From positions 170,370,659 to 170,434,658 of the forward strand of contig NC_133658.1 in assembly GCF_037893015.1 (NCBI RefSeq): 64,000 nucleotides of DNA, in the 5' to 3' direction. Each line of letters begins with the position of its first letter. Positions within the stretch are counted from its first letter, which is position 1. The stretch comes from Macrotis lagotis (lineage: Eukaryota; Chordata; Mammalia; Peramelemorphia; Peramelidae). This document shows, one piece after another, positions 1 through 12,109 of this stretch. The notes under the pieces are model-generated. The model saw nothing but the letters and a program-made list of their open reading frames with translations. It did no database searches and was not told the DNA's origin. A program made the translations under genes and the position numbers.

Positions 1-479
1 GGACTTTTTTGAGCCTAATATAAAATCTTTGACTCATTTGCCTCATTTGACTACAGATAATTGATTGATAAACTCAATCTACTCCCACAGATACATAATC
101 TCTAAAATTATCCTATCAATGGGAAAATATCATTAGTTTACAAAGATCACTACTCAGAAATACTTCCATTGTGATAAACTACACAAAAGAAATGAGTTGT
201 TTGGACTTCTAAGACCTTCTCTTAGAAAAGTGATTTATCTTCTGAACCTGATGTAAATAAGGACAATTCATTGTAGACAGTAAGTAGAAATTCAGAGAGG
301 CAGGAGATAGAAAGGGAGGAGGAAATGGATCTACTAACCCTACTTAAAAATATATATATAAATGACATCCACCAACAAAAGACTTGAAGCTTCTATGTAT
401 ACAATAAACTCAAAAACATAGGATCATTGATTTTCAACTGGATGAGACTTTGGAAGTTATTATCCCTGCTTTCTCAATT
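1..479. other. No gene seen; AT-rich sequence
   Basis: I see no coding exon or RNA gene here. The last ~60 bases ('ctgaggaagctaagagcctg') look like the middle of an antisense MIR-type SINE, but the copy is too short to place. Confidence 0.4.
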
Positions 480-1065
480 TTATAGCTGAGGAAGCTAAGA
501 GCCTGAAAGATTACTATCTGTCCATGTCACTCTCTTGCTCAAGAAGCTCTAGTAGCTCCCCAATGCTTTTAGTATAAAATATTAACTACCATGCTTAGCA
601 TTTAAAGCCCTTCACAATCTGGCTCCAGTCTGTCTTTCCAAGGTATATTACTCCATCTCCCTCTATCCCCAAACTCTACATTCTAGCCAAACTGGCTTAG
701 TTTATAGTCCCTACATATGAAATTGCTTTTTTCCTACCTCCACACCTTCATACTTGTCTGCCATGGTTGAAATGTTCTCCCTCCTTACTTGGGCTCTAGG
801 AAACCCTAGTGTCCTTCAGGACACCTCAAAGGCCACCACAAATAAAAAACCTTTCTTAATTGCCCCAATCATCAATTTCCCCTGCTCTCTATGTGTGCAT
901 AGTGTATTTATTTTACATTTTGTATACAACTTATTGCTGTTTACTTCTCTGGGAACATATCGCAATCCAAGGTGGAACAGAAGATTCTATTTTTTTACAC
1001 ATATTCCTAGCACCTACATAGAGCACATAGAAAGCATTTAATAAATGCTTGCTGATTGACAGATC
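480..1065 (+). repeat. LINE L2 3' part, sense
   Basis: The text follows the L2 3' region in order: 'gctccccaatgctttta', 'aaagcccttcacaatctggct', 'ctagccaaactggct', and finally 'agcatttaataaatgcttgctgattga', the usual L2 3' terminus. The copy is old and heavily substituted. The 95-residue open frame at 754-1041 lies inside it and is chance. Confidence 0.75.
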
Positions 1066-1105
1066 AATTCTTTACTCCCTGGGGATGTTCCTGTACAACC
1101 CAATC

Positions 1106-1172
1106 TGTGAATGAATGAATGGATGGATGGATGGATGGATGGATGGATGGATGGATGGATGGATAGATAAAT
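1106..1172. repeat. (ATGG)n microsatellite
   Basis: About 14 tandem ATGG units, preceded by three GAAT units and followed by ATAG/ATAA units. It sits just beyond the L2 terminus, whose 'tgattga' end often seeds such tetranucleotide arrays. Confidence 0.95.
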
Positions 1173-1224
1173 ACGCTCACTATGTGCTAAGCACAGATGA
1201 TACAATTTTTAAAAAGCAAGGTTA

Positions 1225-1420
1225 CTCCAAATCTTAGGGGGTACTAATTGGGGGAGACTAGATATCTATTCATAGATCAATTAGCAAGCACTTATTAAAT
1301 CCCTATGATGTGTCAAGCAATATGTGCTAAGGATATGCATACAAAAGAGTGATATTTCCTGCCCATATGGATGTTGTATTCTACTAGGGGTTGTGATAAG
1401 TTCCCAGATAAGTAAACATA
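1225..1420 (-). repeat. LINE L2 3' end, antisense
   Basis: 'caagcacttattaaatccctatgatgtg' and 'ggagactagata' match the reverse complement of the L2 3' end. The copy is short and diverged. Confidence 0.6.
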
Positions 1421-1439
1421 TAGATAGATATGGAGATAT

Positions 1440-2610
1440 AAATATATGGCTTTAACTGCAAGTCAAATGCAAAGACCTCATAATTCTTAAGAGTACAACA
1501 AAGCAGATAGCATGCATTTTCTTTAATGGCATTTCCTTTAATTAATCTTTAATAAAATATTGATTTCTGATTGTTGAACAATTTTGTCAGCACCAAGGTA
1601 AAGACTTTGGTGACATGAACACTAGAGAACACACTTAGAAGTTCAATATAATTCTTTTTACCATCTTCTACCAAATTATTTAAAATGCTTATTTGTTTGT
1701 GACATCTCACAGGATTGCATCTAGTCAAAGTAGGAGATAAATCTCTAAGAATGGCTTCTAACCTACTAAGAAATAAGAGAAAGGATGAGGAAAGAAATGG
1801 CCTGAAGTCTGGATTTCTTCAAATGACCTTAAAGACAACAGCTGATCACAACTATTCTTTGCCTTTGGGCAAAAAATCCTAATTGCAAAGAACAATTCAC
1901 TCATTCATCATAAGACATTTAAAAATTAAACTAAAGAAAATGTAGGGAAATGAACTATAAAAAGCCTCTCTGGAGCTTCCTGGCACTCTCCCAAGCCCCT
2001 CCAGCACTCACCACCACCAAACAGACATAATAAATAAAGATGGGAATGATTAGCAAAGACCAAAAACTGAAGTTCCCTTTCAATAGATGTAGAAAGCATA
2101 GAGAATGTTCTAGCAATCTGTAGAATTTATGCTATGTTTGTGTTTCTTCCAGAGTCAATAACTACATAATGATAAAATAACAACATTAATAACTAACACT
2201 GTACAAAGTGCAATTTTATTTCCCTGCTACATGAATAAATGGAAATGGAAGGCTACTCTACACATGTTTTTGGAAGAAATGTTTCAGGAAGAAAATAGAG
2301 GCAGAAGGTATTCTAAACGAATTTGGGGTTAGAATGTGGAAGAATAAGATCCCAAAAAAGAAAGGGAAGGGTAAACTGCTAAGCCAACAGAGATTATACG
2401 ATAAATTTAAAGGTTTTTCAATGAGAGGTATAGTTAGAATTCCCACAGAAGATGAAAATAACTTGTCATTCTCCACAAAATGATAATGTGAGGGCTAGCA
2501 GCTCCCTGCTAGGATGAGAAAATGTCCACCTGACAAGAACAAAGAGAACCCAGGTCCCGTCTCCAGAACCCATCTCCACCCCAATCCTAATACTCATAAG
2601 AGAGTTCAGC
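1440..2610. other. No gene or repeat recognised
   Basis: AT-rich non-coding sequence. The minus-strand 72-residue frame at 2258-2476 has no recognisable domain and no splice context. I see nothing else. Confidence 0.4.
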
Positions 2611-2619
2611 AATTCTCTT

Positions 2620-2890
2620 AAACATGCCAGCCTCCCAACTCATTAACTTCATCTTCATCTCTCCTGCCTTCCAACTTCAGTCCACCTCAGCCATCCACCA
2701 AGATAGCTTAGACCTTGCCATCATTCTTAACTGTGCTGTCTCTATAATAGTGAACTCTGAAATTACTTTCTCTAGTCATCACCTCTTTTCCTTCCATTTC
2801 TCTTTATAAATCTTTCCAATTTCATCATGTCCACTAGTCCTTACTTATCTGGGAACATATTATAACATCAGTAGAATGTACACTCCATGA
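2620..2890 (+). repeat. Possible LINE L2 ORF2 fragment, sense
   Basis: The stretch 'cttaactgtgctgtctc...aactctgaaattactttctctagtcatcacctc' resembles the L2 ORF2 segment that precedes the reverse transcriptase. It ends in 'gaatgtacactccatgaggac', an L2 3'-end phrase. Diverged and uncertain. Confidence 0.4.
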
Positions 2891-2899
2891 GGACAGAAA

Positions 2900-3660
2900 C
2901 AAAATGGGGGGAGGGAGTTGGGAGAGAATGATTTGCAAAAGATTTTTTAAATCTTTGAAGTCTTTAAAGTCCTACACTTGTAAGGCATTAGTTAAGTTTG
3001 TAAAACTTTACTCAAAACTGAGCAGAGGAGAAAGCCCTTGAGGGAAAGAATAACTATCAAAATTTAAGGGATGCCTGTGAATTGATCCAATGGGAATTAA
3101 CCTTATCACTGCCTGACAGAATGTGAAACTGGTCAAGCTCTTGCATCTCCCTATTTGCCACAATTGAGGGAAAAGTGACACATGTGGGTCCCATTAACAC
3201 TCACATAAAATAGTGTTAAAGCAGAAAAGGTCCCTGGGAAAGAACTGTTGCAGTCCTGTAAATAAGGCAGTGACTTAAAAATAAATTTGTCATTAGAAAT
3301 AGATTTGACAGATCTTTTTCTCTGCACCAGTCAAACCAATATAAATCCTTTTGCTGCTAAGAAACTTGTGAAGCCTGTGGAGGGATGGGAAAAGGGTTAA
3401 GCCAAGGCATCTTTTAAAGATCAAGGAAGAATATCAAAAAGGGTATTTTCTTTCAGATAAGCTATTAAAGCTCTGCTTCCCTCCCTGTTGGTCTCCATAA
3501 AACCTCCCTGAAGTGCATGCTGTATGTGGGAAAATCCAGGCTGCTGCCAAAAATAAGTCAAGATTGTTCATCTTACCAACCAACTTTGCCTTCTCCTAGC
3601 CATAGCAGCACTCACAACTTTCACAGAACCAGAGACAGGAAAAAGAACCTTTTTTAAGAC
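2900..3660. other. Non-repetitive stretch, no gene seen
   Basis: No repeat family recognised and no credible exon. Being free of obvious repeats, it could hold conserved non-coding sequence, but nothing in the window proves that. Confidence 0.35.
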
Positions 3661-3684
3661 TGATCCTATATTTAAAATTCGAAT

Positions 3685-3805
3685 TCAATCAATCAACAAG
3701 TACTTATTATGAGCCAGGTACTGTTCTAGATCAAGATGGTACAAATACAAAGAATGAAATAATCCCCATTCTCAAGGACTTTTTACATTTTGATGAGGGA
3801 GACAA
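3685..3805 (-). repeat. LINE L2 3' end, antisense
   Basis: 'caatcaacaagtacttattatgagccaggtactg' is the reverse complement of the L2 3' terminus, followed by the usual 'ctcaaggac...gagggagac' stretch. Confidence 0.65.
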
Positions 3806-3908
3806 GATGTGCCTTCCCCACACCTCCACCCACCACCCTCTGCTCCTCACCCTCCCTCCACACATGCACTCCTTAAGTTTGGGAGCAAATGGCTCTAGCA
3901 GTTGGTGG

Positions 3909-4092
3909 CTGTTTGTCATTCATTCTTGAAGAGGGCTATGACATCAGGGATGTGATATCACAATGTGCAAGGAAGTTGGATTGAAATGAGGAAGAGCTGT
4001 GCAAAGTCACCAACTCACTTTCTTTTCCAGAGTCATCCAGACTAGATATGGCTCAGGATGACTGGAGATGACTTTGGATGTAGGAGGGAATT
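3909..4092 (-). repeat. SINE-B (marsupial ~300-bp SINE), partial
   Basis: Begins 'tttgtcattcattcttgaagagg' and contains 'acatcaggga.gtgat', 'aaagtcacca' and 'gactggagatgac', the reverse of the SINE-B body. The tRNA-derived head is missing. Confidence 0.75.
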
Positions 4093-4379
4093 GGGAAAGA
4101 CTGTGCAGAGATGCTTTAGCTGTCTTTTCAGGAAAAAAGAGAATCTCTTGGTGATCTCCAAGTCACTGGCAGTTTTTATTAATATTGCAGTGGCATCAGG
4201 TATCCTTGGAGATGTTTGCATTTTGGTTAGTGTAAGACTAAGACATTCCACAGTTTATCTTTTAGTTGGGAATGGGAAGCTGACAGGAAGACTATAGAGA
4301 GGCAAAAGAGAGCAATAGAGATTTCAGGGTTCCGGAGATATATAGGCATTCAAGAATGTGTGACAATCTGATCCAACCA

Positions 4380-4715
4380 GCTCAGAGACTCAACTATTTA
4401 AATTTCATTGTGAGCCTTTACAATTCAGAAATTGGAAAATGGTTCAAATCAGGGTTTGTTTTATTGTTTTGTGGATTTTCTAGACTTAAGAAAATATTGA
4501 TAGTGTAGATTAAACTTTAAAAGTTGCTTTCTCATATCCAACCCCTTTTCCTATACTGACATGGTCACCACCATGGGAAAGAATCCCATAATTTTTGGAT
4601 GAGCTATTATAATAACCTGAATTTTCTTTCTTCAAGTGCCTTCCCTCCTATCCAATCCACAGAGTTGTCATAATGATGACTGTGTCATTCCGTTCTTTCC
4701 AACCTTACTCTTCTA
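4380..4715. other. No gene seen; possible old L2 remnant
   Basis: AT-rich. Pyrimidine-rich phrases near 4640-4700 hint at a decayed L2 but are too diverged to assign. Confidence 0.3.
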
Positions 4716-4718
4716 CAG

Positions 4719-4947
4719 CAGGCCGCTAGGTCGCGCTATGGTACCCTGCCTGGAATCGGGGAGATTCATCTTCCTTAGTTCAAATTTGGCCTCAGACACT
4801 CCATAGATGTGCACCCCTGGGCAAGTCACTTTGCCCTGTTTGCCTTAGTTTCCTCATCTGTAAAATGAGCTGCAGGAGAAAATGACAAATCATGCTAAGG
4901 AAACGCAAAATGGGGTCATGAAGGGTCAGAAAAACTGAATAACAATT
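4719..4947 (+). repeat. SINE-C (RTE-tailed tRNA-derived SINE)
   Basis: Shows the tRNA-like head, then 'ctgggcaagtcactt', 'tttcctcatctgtaaaatgagct', 'gaaaatgacaaatcatgc' and the RTE-like tail 'aaatggggtcatgaagggtc'. The tail resembles the BovB/RTE 3' end, which implies RTE-driven mobilisation. Confidence 0.85.
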
Positions 4948-5287
4948 GTACAAAACCCCCTATAAAGCACTTAGGGTCCAACAAAAAAATTGCTGTTTCT
5001 TACATTTTATCTCTGCCATTTAATCCCCGTCTTTTCACTGTTCCCCAAACCTGAAACATCATCCCTCCTCATTCAGCCTCTCCAGATCCAAGAGTTAAGT
5101 ACCACCTTTGCCATCTTTACATAAAGCCTTTTTTGGTTCTCCCAGATCATAGTGCCCACTCCCCAAATTATCCTGTTTTTAGGAATAGAAATAGGGGATT
5201 GGACCTATGATTTCACTAGTATAGAGAGCTTCCTAGTGATAATACTCCTTTACCCATACAAGTGCCAACTTTTCCCAAAATATTTCT

Positions 5288-5433
5288 GGGTAAGTAGGTG
5301 GCATAGCAGTCGGAGAACAGGTCCTGGAGTCAGGAGGACCTGAGTTCAAATCTGCCCTCAGATATCTGGTTAGTAGTTATGTGTCCCTGGGCAAGTCACT
5401 TAACCCCACTGATTTCAAAAAAGAAAAGGAAAA
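5288..5433 (+). repeat. SINE-A, diverged copy inside L2
   Basis: 'ggtcctggagtcaggaggacctgagttcaaatctg' and 'gggcaagtcacttaaccccactg' are followed by an A-rich tail. The head is substituted, so the copy is fairly old. Confidence 0.85.
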
Positions 5434-5449
5434 AAACTCATATCCTTAA

Positions 5450-5575
5450 AAGAGTTGTTTAGAGGAATTCAGAGTTAAGGACTTGTCTAGCCACAGGGCT
5501 AATATGTTTCAGTCAAGACTTAAACCCATGACTTCCTGAGTCTGAAGCCAGCTCTCTACCTACTATCCCTCCTAA
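5450..5575 (-). repeat. MIR-like SINE, antisense
   Basis: 'aaggacttgtctagccacagggcta', 'cttaaacccatgacttcctgagtct' and 'gccagctctctacctact' follow the reverse complement of a tRNA-derived MIR/CORE-SINE head. Confidence 0.6.
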
Positions 5576-6009
5576 TTTATTTCATATATATATACATATA
5601 TATATATATATATTTTGAATATTTATTTACATCTTGTCTCTTGATTGTGAACTCCTTGAAGAGAAAGGATTGTCTTCATTTTTATCTTTGTATACAGCAC
5701 CTGTTATGCAATAAGTGTTTAATAAATGCCTATTTATTGTATGAACATGGTTTATGGGCTCTCATCCAGGAAACCCAAGTTACTTTATAATGAGGGTAGA
5801 GATGTCCTCCAAGAACAATGAGTCATTCACCTCTTAGTTTGGGGGGACTTGCTAAACTTGTTGACTCCACCATTGTTCTGCAACTTGCACTGTGCTGTTT
5901 TATTCAGGTCCCTCTCACATTTACAGGGACCTGCTCTTCTGCCCCCCTCAATGCAATGTGGGAGGCTGTGTCTTTGAGTAGAGACAGCTTTATCTTTTAA
6001 ACTACCTAT

Positions 6010-6410
6010 TCTGGACTTAACTCTTCTCAGCAGTTCAGTGATCAAGGACAAAACCAAAAGATTTGTGATGACAAATGCCATCCATACCCATAGTAAAAAA
6101 CAATGAAGTCTGAATACAACCTGAAGCATATTATTTTCACTTTTTAAAAGTTAGTTTTATGGATTTTTTCCCTTTTTCTTATGTTTCCCCCCCTTTTACT
6201 TCTGATTCTCCTTTCATAATATGACTAATATGGAAATTTGTTAAAACATATTTGTAAATGTATAATCTATATCAGAATACTCACTATCATGGAGAAGGGG
6301 AGACAAAGGAGGGAGGTAGAAAAATGTGGAACTCAAAAACTTACAAAAAGATGAATGTTAAAAACTATCTTGCATATAATTCAAAATTAAGATATTCAAA
6401 AAGAAAAAAA
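6010..6410 (+). repeat. LINE L1 3' UTR remnant, sense
   Basis: Contains the marsupial L1 3' phrases 'attattttcactttt', 'ttctcctttcataatatgactaatatgg', 'tataatctatatcagaatactcac', 'ggaactcaaaaacttacaaaaagatgaatgtt' in that order. It ends near an A-rich tract. The 79-residue frame at 6258-6497 is an accident of this repeat. Confidence 0.8.
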
Positions 6411-6424
6411 ATTTTAAAATACTT

Positions 6425-6540
6425 GTGTGACATTTGGGCAATTCAGTTCAACTCTATGGTCTTCAGTTTCTTCATCTATGAAATGAGAGTTGACTAGATG
6501 GCCTCAAAGTCCCAAAATCTGATCTGAAAACTGCTTACAA
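6425..6540 (+). repeat. MIR-like SINE fragment, sense
   Basis: 'cagtttcttcatctatgaaatgag.gttgactagatggcctcaaagtccc' matches the 3' half of the marsupial MIR-related SINE. Confidence 0.65.
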
Positions 6541-6637
6541 AACTATTATACCAAATTACCTTTGACAAATTTGAGGGTCTTTATCAGGTACTGGAACCTC
6601 TGCAGCATTGACTCCTAAATTCAGGGTGAAAAGAAAT

Positions 6638-6780
6638 GTGTGGCACAGCGGATAGAGCACCGGCCCTGGAGTCAGGAGTACCTGGGTTCAAAGCCGGTCT
6701 CAGACACTTAATCATTACCTAGCTGTGTGGCCTTGGGCAAGCCACTTAACCCCATTGCCTTGCAAAAACTAAAAAAAAAA
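6638..6780 (+). repeat. SINE-A
   Basis: 'gtggcacagcggatagagcaccggccctgg' through 'cattgccttgcaaaaact' and a 10-A tail. Few substitutions, so a younger copy; the first bases of the head are missing. Confidence 0.93.
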
Positions 6781-6964
6781 TTGTGACTGCTTTTACAAAG
6801 CCTCTTACTGTAAACCCATCCACTATTTCCTGAAGTCTAGGAAAACATCCTACTGAGTGTGCATTAAGAGGCTTCTTCATGGCTACTACCCAGAATCCCT
6901 GTTCATTGCCAAGGATATAATTCAAGAAGAGAGCTCCTCCCCTTCCAACGAAGATTTGTTTTTG

Positions 6965-7150
6965 GCATTCTAGGATTATAGATCTAGAGCTGGAAGGGAC
7001 CCTAATTAGGGTCATTTAATCCAGCCTTCTCATATTACAGAAGAAGAAACTGAAGCTCAGAGAAGTGATTTAGATTTTTGGATTCACTCTGAGGTTCAAG
7101 TACTCCACCTCCACTGAAATGCACTCTCCTACATTGCACTGGAGGGCAGA
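6965..7150 (-). repeat. MIR-like SINE, antisense
   Basis: 'agctggaagggaccctaattagg', 'attacagaagaagaaactgaagctcagag' and 'gtactccacctccactg' form the antisense of the 'valine-type' MIR-like SINE common in marsupials. Confidence 0.65.
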
Positions 7151-7640
7151 GGATTTGACAGTTTTTTCACTGGGCATATAACCCTGTAAATGTAAGGGAA
7201 ATTTTAATATAGGACTATAAAGAAAGTCTCAGATCAGTGGAGAAGACAACTCTCTTTGGTCTTATTGAGGAGTACAGCAGGCAGATAATTCATTGTCCTT
7301 GGGGGCAGCCCTATCCTGGTTATGAGGTAACTTTGTTTTCCAACATAGCAGCATATAAAATTCCCTGAGATTATTCAGTTTCATCCTCCTCAGCAACAAT
7401 CAAATTTTTTGTCTCTTTTAATAGGTCTTAGGGTAAATAGGTGACCTTGAGATACTCTCAATTGGTGCTCTAATCTCCAGTCCCTCACCCAGGCCCTTAG
7501 GAAATTCTAGAACATCTCAGAAGCCCGTGTGCCTTCACATAGTTTAGCACTAGGGCTGATTGATCTTTCATGTTGTGTTTTTATGAAGATATGTTGTGGA
7601 GTCTTAAGACACTAGTTCACAGTTTGTATTTATATACAAA
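7150..7640. other. No gene seen
   Basis: Mixed non-coding sequence with no recognised repeat and no credible exon. Confidence 0.4.
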
Positions 7641-8031
7641 CATACCATTTTATTGCATTTCACTGATATTGCATTTTTTTAAACAAATTGAAGGGTTGAA
7701 ACAACCCTGTGTTGTCTATATATCTTTCCGTCAGCATGTGCTCTCATCATTTGGTAATTCTTGCAATGTTTCAAACTTGTTCATTAGCTATATCTACTAT
7801 GATAATCTGTGATCAGGGATCTTTGATGTTATTGTTTGAGGACAACACAAACCACACACTCCTTAGTCATTTAATCGATAAATGTGTGTGTTGGTGACCA
7901 CTCCAAGGTTCATTTCCCCATTCCTCTCCCTCAGAGACATAACTTTGAAAGTAGGCTATAATGGGGTCTCAGTGTTCAAGTGACCAAAAAAAATGCAGCA
8001 AATTTCATTGTCATATTTTAAGAACTTGTCT

Positions 8032-8180
8032 TGGGGCAGCTAGGTGACACAGTAGATAGAATACCAACCCTGGACTTCAAATCTGGACCTGAGTTCAAAT
8101 CCAGCCTCAGACACCTAATACTTAGCTGTGTGACCTTGGACACATCACTTAACACCACTGCCTTCCAAAAAACAAAGAGG
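8032..8180 (+). repeat. SINE-A inserted in the Tigger element
   Basis: 'ggggcagctaggtgacacagtagatag' to 'cactgccttccaaaaaac'. Diverged in the middle; it sits between the two preserved ends of the DNA transposon. Confidence 0.88.
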
Positions 8181-8306
8181 AAAATTGTCTTAGCCATACC
8201 AACCTTTTGGAAGCACCAACCTATCAATCAGTAGTTTTATCAAAATTGAGGTAATACTCTCTACCAACAAAATTATAACTCCTTGACTCAGATGGTGGCT
8301 ACCATT

Positions 8307-8366
8307 TTATAGTATATATTTTATATAGTATATACTATATATATATATATATATAGTATATATTTT
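8307..8366. repeat. (TA)n microsatellite
   Basis: An interrupted TA run of ~60 bp occupying the AT-rich spot of the Tigger 3' region. Confidence 0.85.
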
Positions 8367-8979
8367 AAGTATATTTTAATTAAGGTATACACATTTTAAG
8401 TAAGGTATACACATTTTTAGGAGATACTATTGTCTACTTTGGTAGATTATAGTATGGTATGAACTTAGAATTTTTATATACACTGGGAAACCAAAAAATT
8501 CATGTGACTTACTTTATGTTACATTTATTTTATTGGGGTGGTCTGGACCTGAATCCACAATATCTCTGAAGTATGTCTGCATCCTCTTATCTGTCATCCT
8601 GGATTGGCTCTAACATTTTCTCAGTTCTGTTCAGTTATTTTCATCTTTCCTGAGTACTCTCCAAATATGATTGCTTCATTTCATGGAAGAGAAAATGGCA
8701 TTTTGATAGCCCTGACCAGTTTGGATTTAAATATGGTACCTTTTTCTAAGGAAATGTGAACTTATGCGGACTGAGAACTCAAGGGAAAGTTCAGAGAACA
8801 GTCACCCCCTCAAAAAGGAACTGGAAAACAAGAGTCAAGAGATTTTTAAGGTTATAGGGCACTGGGTTTATTCTGATTGGGTAAGAGAAGACTGAGTAAT
8901 CCCTATATGGTTTGTATGTTAGTGAAACCTGAAATATACCCATGATGTATATATAATCATGTACATGGTACAGAACACA

Positions 8980-9032
8980 TATGTGTATAGCTATATAGAT
9001 ATATAGATAGATATATGTATGTGTGTGTGTGT
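8980..9032. repeat. (TAGA)n/(TG)n compound microsatellite
   Basis: Short runs of ATAG/ATAT followed by GTATGTGTGTGTGTGTG. Confidence 0.85.
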
Positions 9033-9039
9033 TCTCTAC

Positions 9040-9870
9040 AAATCATTTCTGAGTTTCTATAAAAGGGTTACCAGCACCACTCACACATCTATGGAAACCT
9101 AAAATGATTCCACAAAAGATGGCAAATTATTCCCAAACTTCACAAGCAAGAACTAAGGTATGAGGTGCCCAGGGATCAGATGTAAAAATAATTTCTGAAA
9201 GGGTCAAAGCACAACTTATGGAACTTTTTGGAAATTTTCAAAAAATGAAATATAACTTTCTCACCTGTTAAGAATGGTTTAGGTGATGTCATTATTAAAG
9301 GCAAAGACTTTCTTGACCTTTCAATAATCCTTCTAAACCAAAATGATTAAATGATTTTCTATGCCTAAATTTCATTGTGGTTGTAAACTTATCTCTTTTG
9401 GAATCTGCATTAACTAGAATAGAATTTGTCAAATATGAAAGTCATCATTTCCCCTTTCTCATATGCTAATATGAATTTGGGGGAATCCTCTTTAGCCTTA
9501 AACTGTCTCTGATAAGATCAAAAATTACTGAGTCAAATACAGGTTTTCACCAGTTTTTCAAAGTCTTCTTTGCCATAAAAGATTAGACTTTGCTTAAAAA
9601 AATTAAGTACAAATTTTCAGAAACCAAATAATTAGAATATCAATTTGTATCATTATTAGACATTTCCATACACAATAATGTATGTTTTCATATTGTCAAA
9701 TTTTATGCCACTGAATGTAATTTAGCTGTGACAGCAAAATAGAAAAAGAGACCAAAATTTAAGGCTATTCACTCCAAAGACAGTTTACTGTACTAGGAAC
9801 ACACCCGTGGCAAATTACATATCAGCAGATCAAAACTCGAATAGGAAGAATTTGAGTAAAAATATTGGAT
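9040..9870. other. SCP2D1 3' flank, no other gene seen
   Basis: AT-rich single-copy-looking sequence downstream of SCP2D1. On the minus strand an ATTAAA immediately before a 12-A run (about 9872-9887) could be the SCP2D1 polyadenylation signal, or an A-tract left by the original retrocopy event. Confidence 0.35.
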
Positions 9871-9961
9871 TTTTTTTTTTTAATCTTCAGTTCGAGCACT
9901 TTTTCTGTGCGGCTGGGAAATATGAGGTGGTTTTGATCACTCTGTTGGTCTTTTTTCCTTT

Positions 9962-10815
<854 letters not shown>

Positions 10816-10819
10816 GAGC

Positions 10820-11045
10820 AATAACTTGACATTTATCTACAGCTCTGAATTTTGCAAAAAGACTTTATTTACATTGTCATCTTTATTCAATTCTCACAGC
10901 AACCCTATGAAGTATAGATACAAGGATTTTGACCATTTTACAGATGAAGAAACTGTAGCTCGAGAGAGGTTAAGTGACTTGCCCATGGTCACAATACAAG
11001 TAAATTTCAGAGGTGATCTCTATACCCAATGCTACCCTGTGTATA
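10820..11045 (-). repeat. MIR SINE, antisense
   Basis: 'tcaattctcacagcaaccctatgaagtata', 'gaccattttacagatgaagaaactg' and 'gttaagtgacttgcccatggtcac' are the antisense MIR core. The 114-residue frame at 10760-11104 is this repeat read in a chance frame. Confidence 0.85.
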
Positions 11046-11129
11046 AAGAATTCTACCCTTGGCAATGGTCATTTCTCTGGGACTCAAAGAGTTCTTATAC
11101 TTAAAAAAATTGATTTGTCATGAGTTCCC

Positions 11130-11695
11130 TCAATTCCTCTATTCTGCACCTCAAATTTTCTCCTTATTGTCCCCTGTTTTTCCTACATTTGATTCTTTCT
11201 CTAAAAATGGATCCATTATTTTGATGTCTTGATTATATCCCCTCATATCTGCCCTGGGAGAACTTCTTACTCTGTCTCTGTTTTTATCTCTCTCCTCTCT
11301 CTCTGTCTCTATCTCTGTCTGTCTCCTTTCTCCCTGTACTTAACTATCAGTTGATCATGTTCATTCCATTCTCTCTTTCATCTCTTACCTTTCACTACCA
11401 ATTTTCTAAAATATCTGCACTCACTGACTCCACATTTTCATCAAAACCCTTACATTGGCTTATAACACAACAGCTAGGATCTCTTGAAACTGCTAAATTC
11501 ATTGACTTGTTTCTCAGTTCTCATCTTCCTTCTCTGCAATTTTTGACATATCCTTTAGGATATATCACCTCCTTTAATTTTCATATCATTCCTCTTCTGG
11601 TTTGCTTCTATATGTCTGAATATATCTTTTCAGGTCCTTATTTAAGTCCTCCAAGACTCTGTTATGGATCCTTCTTCTAGTTTGTCCTATAGCAA
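11130..11695 (+). repeat. LINE L2 ORF2 fragment, sense
   Basis: 'gaaactgctaaattcattgacttgtttctcagttctcatcttccttctctgcaattttt' parallels the L2 reverse-transcriptase region around 'LSLLLLDLSAAFD'. Heavily decayed; no intact domain. Confidence 0.5.
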
Positions 11696-11709
11696 TCATC
11701 TCCTGATTG

Positions 11710-12105
11710 GTCTCTGCCATAGAATCCCAGGCTCTGTGTGTTGAAAGGGAACCCAGATGCCATCTGGACTAATCTGTACTGAAAAAAGGCCTATCTACAA
11801 CTTTCTTGATGGAGGAATCACCATTCTCTGTCTAAATAGCTCATTGGGGTAGGTTCTGCTTACTACCTGAGACAACCCAGACAGTCTACTTGGGATAGTT
11901 TTAATTTTCCTTATAGGAAAGCTCATTCAAAAGCTCCCCACCCCCTAATTTTCACCCATTGTTGCTAGTTTTGTCCTTTGGTTCCAAGCAGAACAAATCT
12001 AATATTTCCTATTCTACATAAGAACTTTTTAAATACTTGAGTATAGTTATCATATTCCATCTTAGTCTTCCTTCTTTAGTCTAAACAGCTTCAATTCCAA
12101 TACTT
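11710..12105 (-). repeat. CR1/L3-type LINE 3' part, antisense
   Basis: 'cacccattgttgctagttttgtcctttggttccaagcagaacaaatctaat' then 'aagaactttttaaatacttgagtatagttatcat' is the reverse complement of the CR1 3' region. Old copy. Confidence 0.8.
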
Positions 12106-12109
12106 ATAG

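Larger units (their letters stand above)
5010..5740 (+). repeat. LINE L2 3' part, sense, interrupted
   Basis: L2 text at 5010-5285 ('taaagccttttttggttctcc') resumes at 5615-5740 ('ttgattgtgaactccttgaagagaaagg', 'aataagtgtttaataaatgcc'). Between them lie a SINE-A (5288-5433), an antisense MIR/SINE-like segment (5450-5575) and a TA microsatellite (5583-5613). Confidence 0.7.
7641..8579 (+). mobile_element. Tigger1-like DNA transposon (TcMar-Tigger), internally deleted
   Basis: The left part shows 'ttttattgcatttcactgatattgc', 'gaagggttgaaacaaccctg', 'catttggtaattcttgcaatg', 'gtgatcagggatctttgatgtta' and 'taatcgataaatg'. The right part shows 'actgggaaaccaaaaaattc', 'ttgtttattggggtggtctgg'-like text and ends 'aatatctctgaagtatgtctg'. 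Both follow the two ends of Tigger1 as I know it from human. Transposase coding sequence between them is absent, so this is a non-autonomous or deleted copy (~2.4 kb expected, ~0.8 kb present). A SINE-A (8032-8180) and a TA microsatellite interrupt it. The outermost left terminal repeat is not visible. Confidence 0.75.

Noticed and set aside
4719-4760. tRNA-like heads of SINE copies as tRNA genes
   Set aside because: They lack a full cloverleaf and are joined to SINE bodies and tails.
5905-5933. Perfect 9-bp hairpin CAGGTCCCT...AGGGACCTG
   Set aside because: Such short palindromes are expected by chance in 64 kb; no RNA-gene or terminator context.
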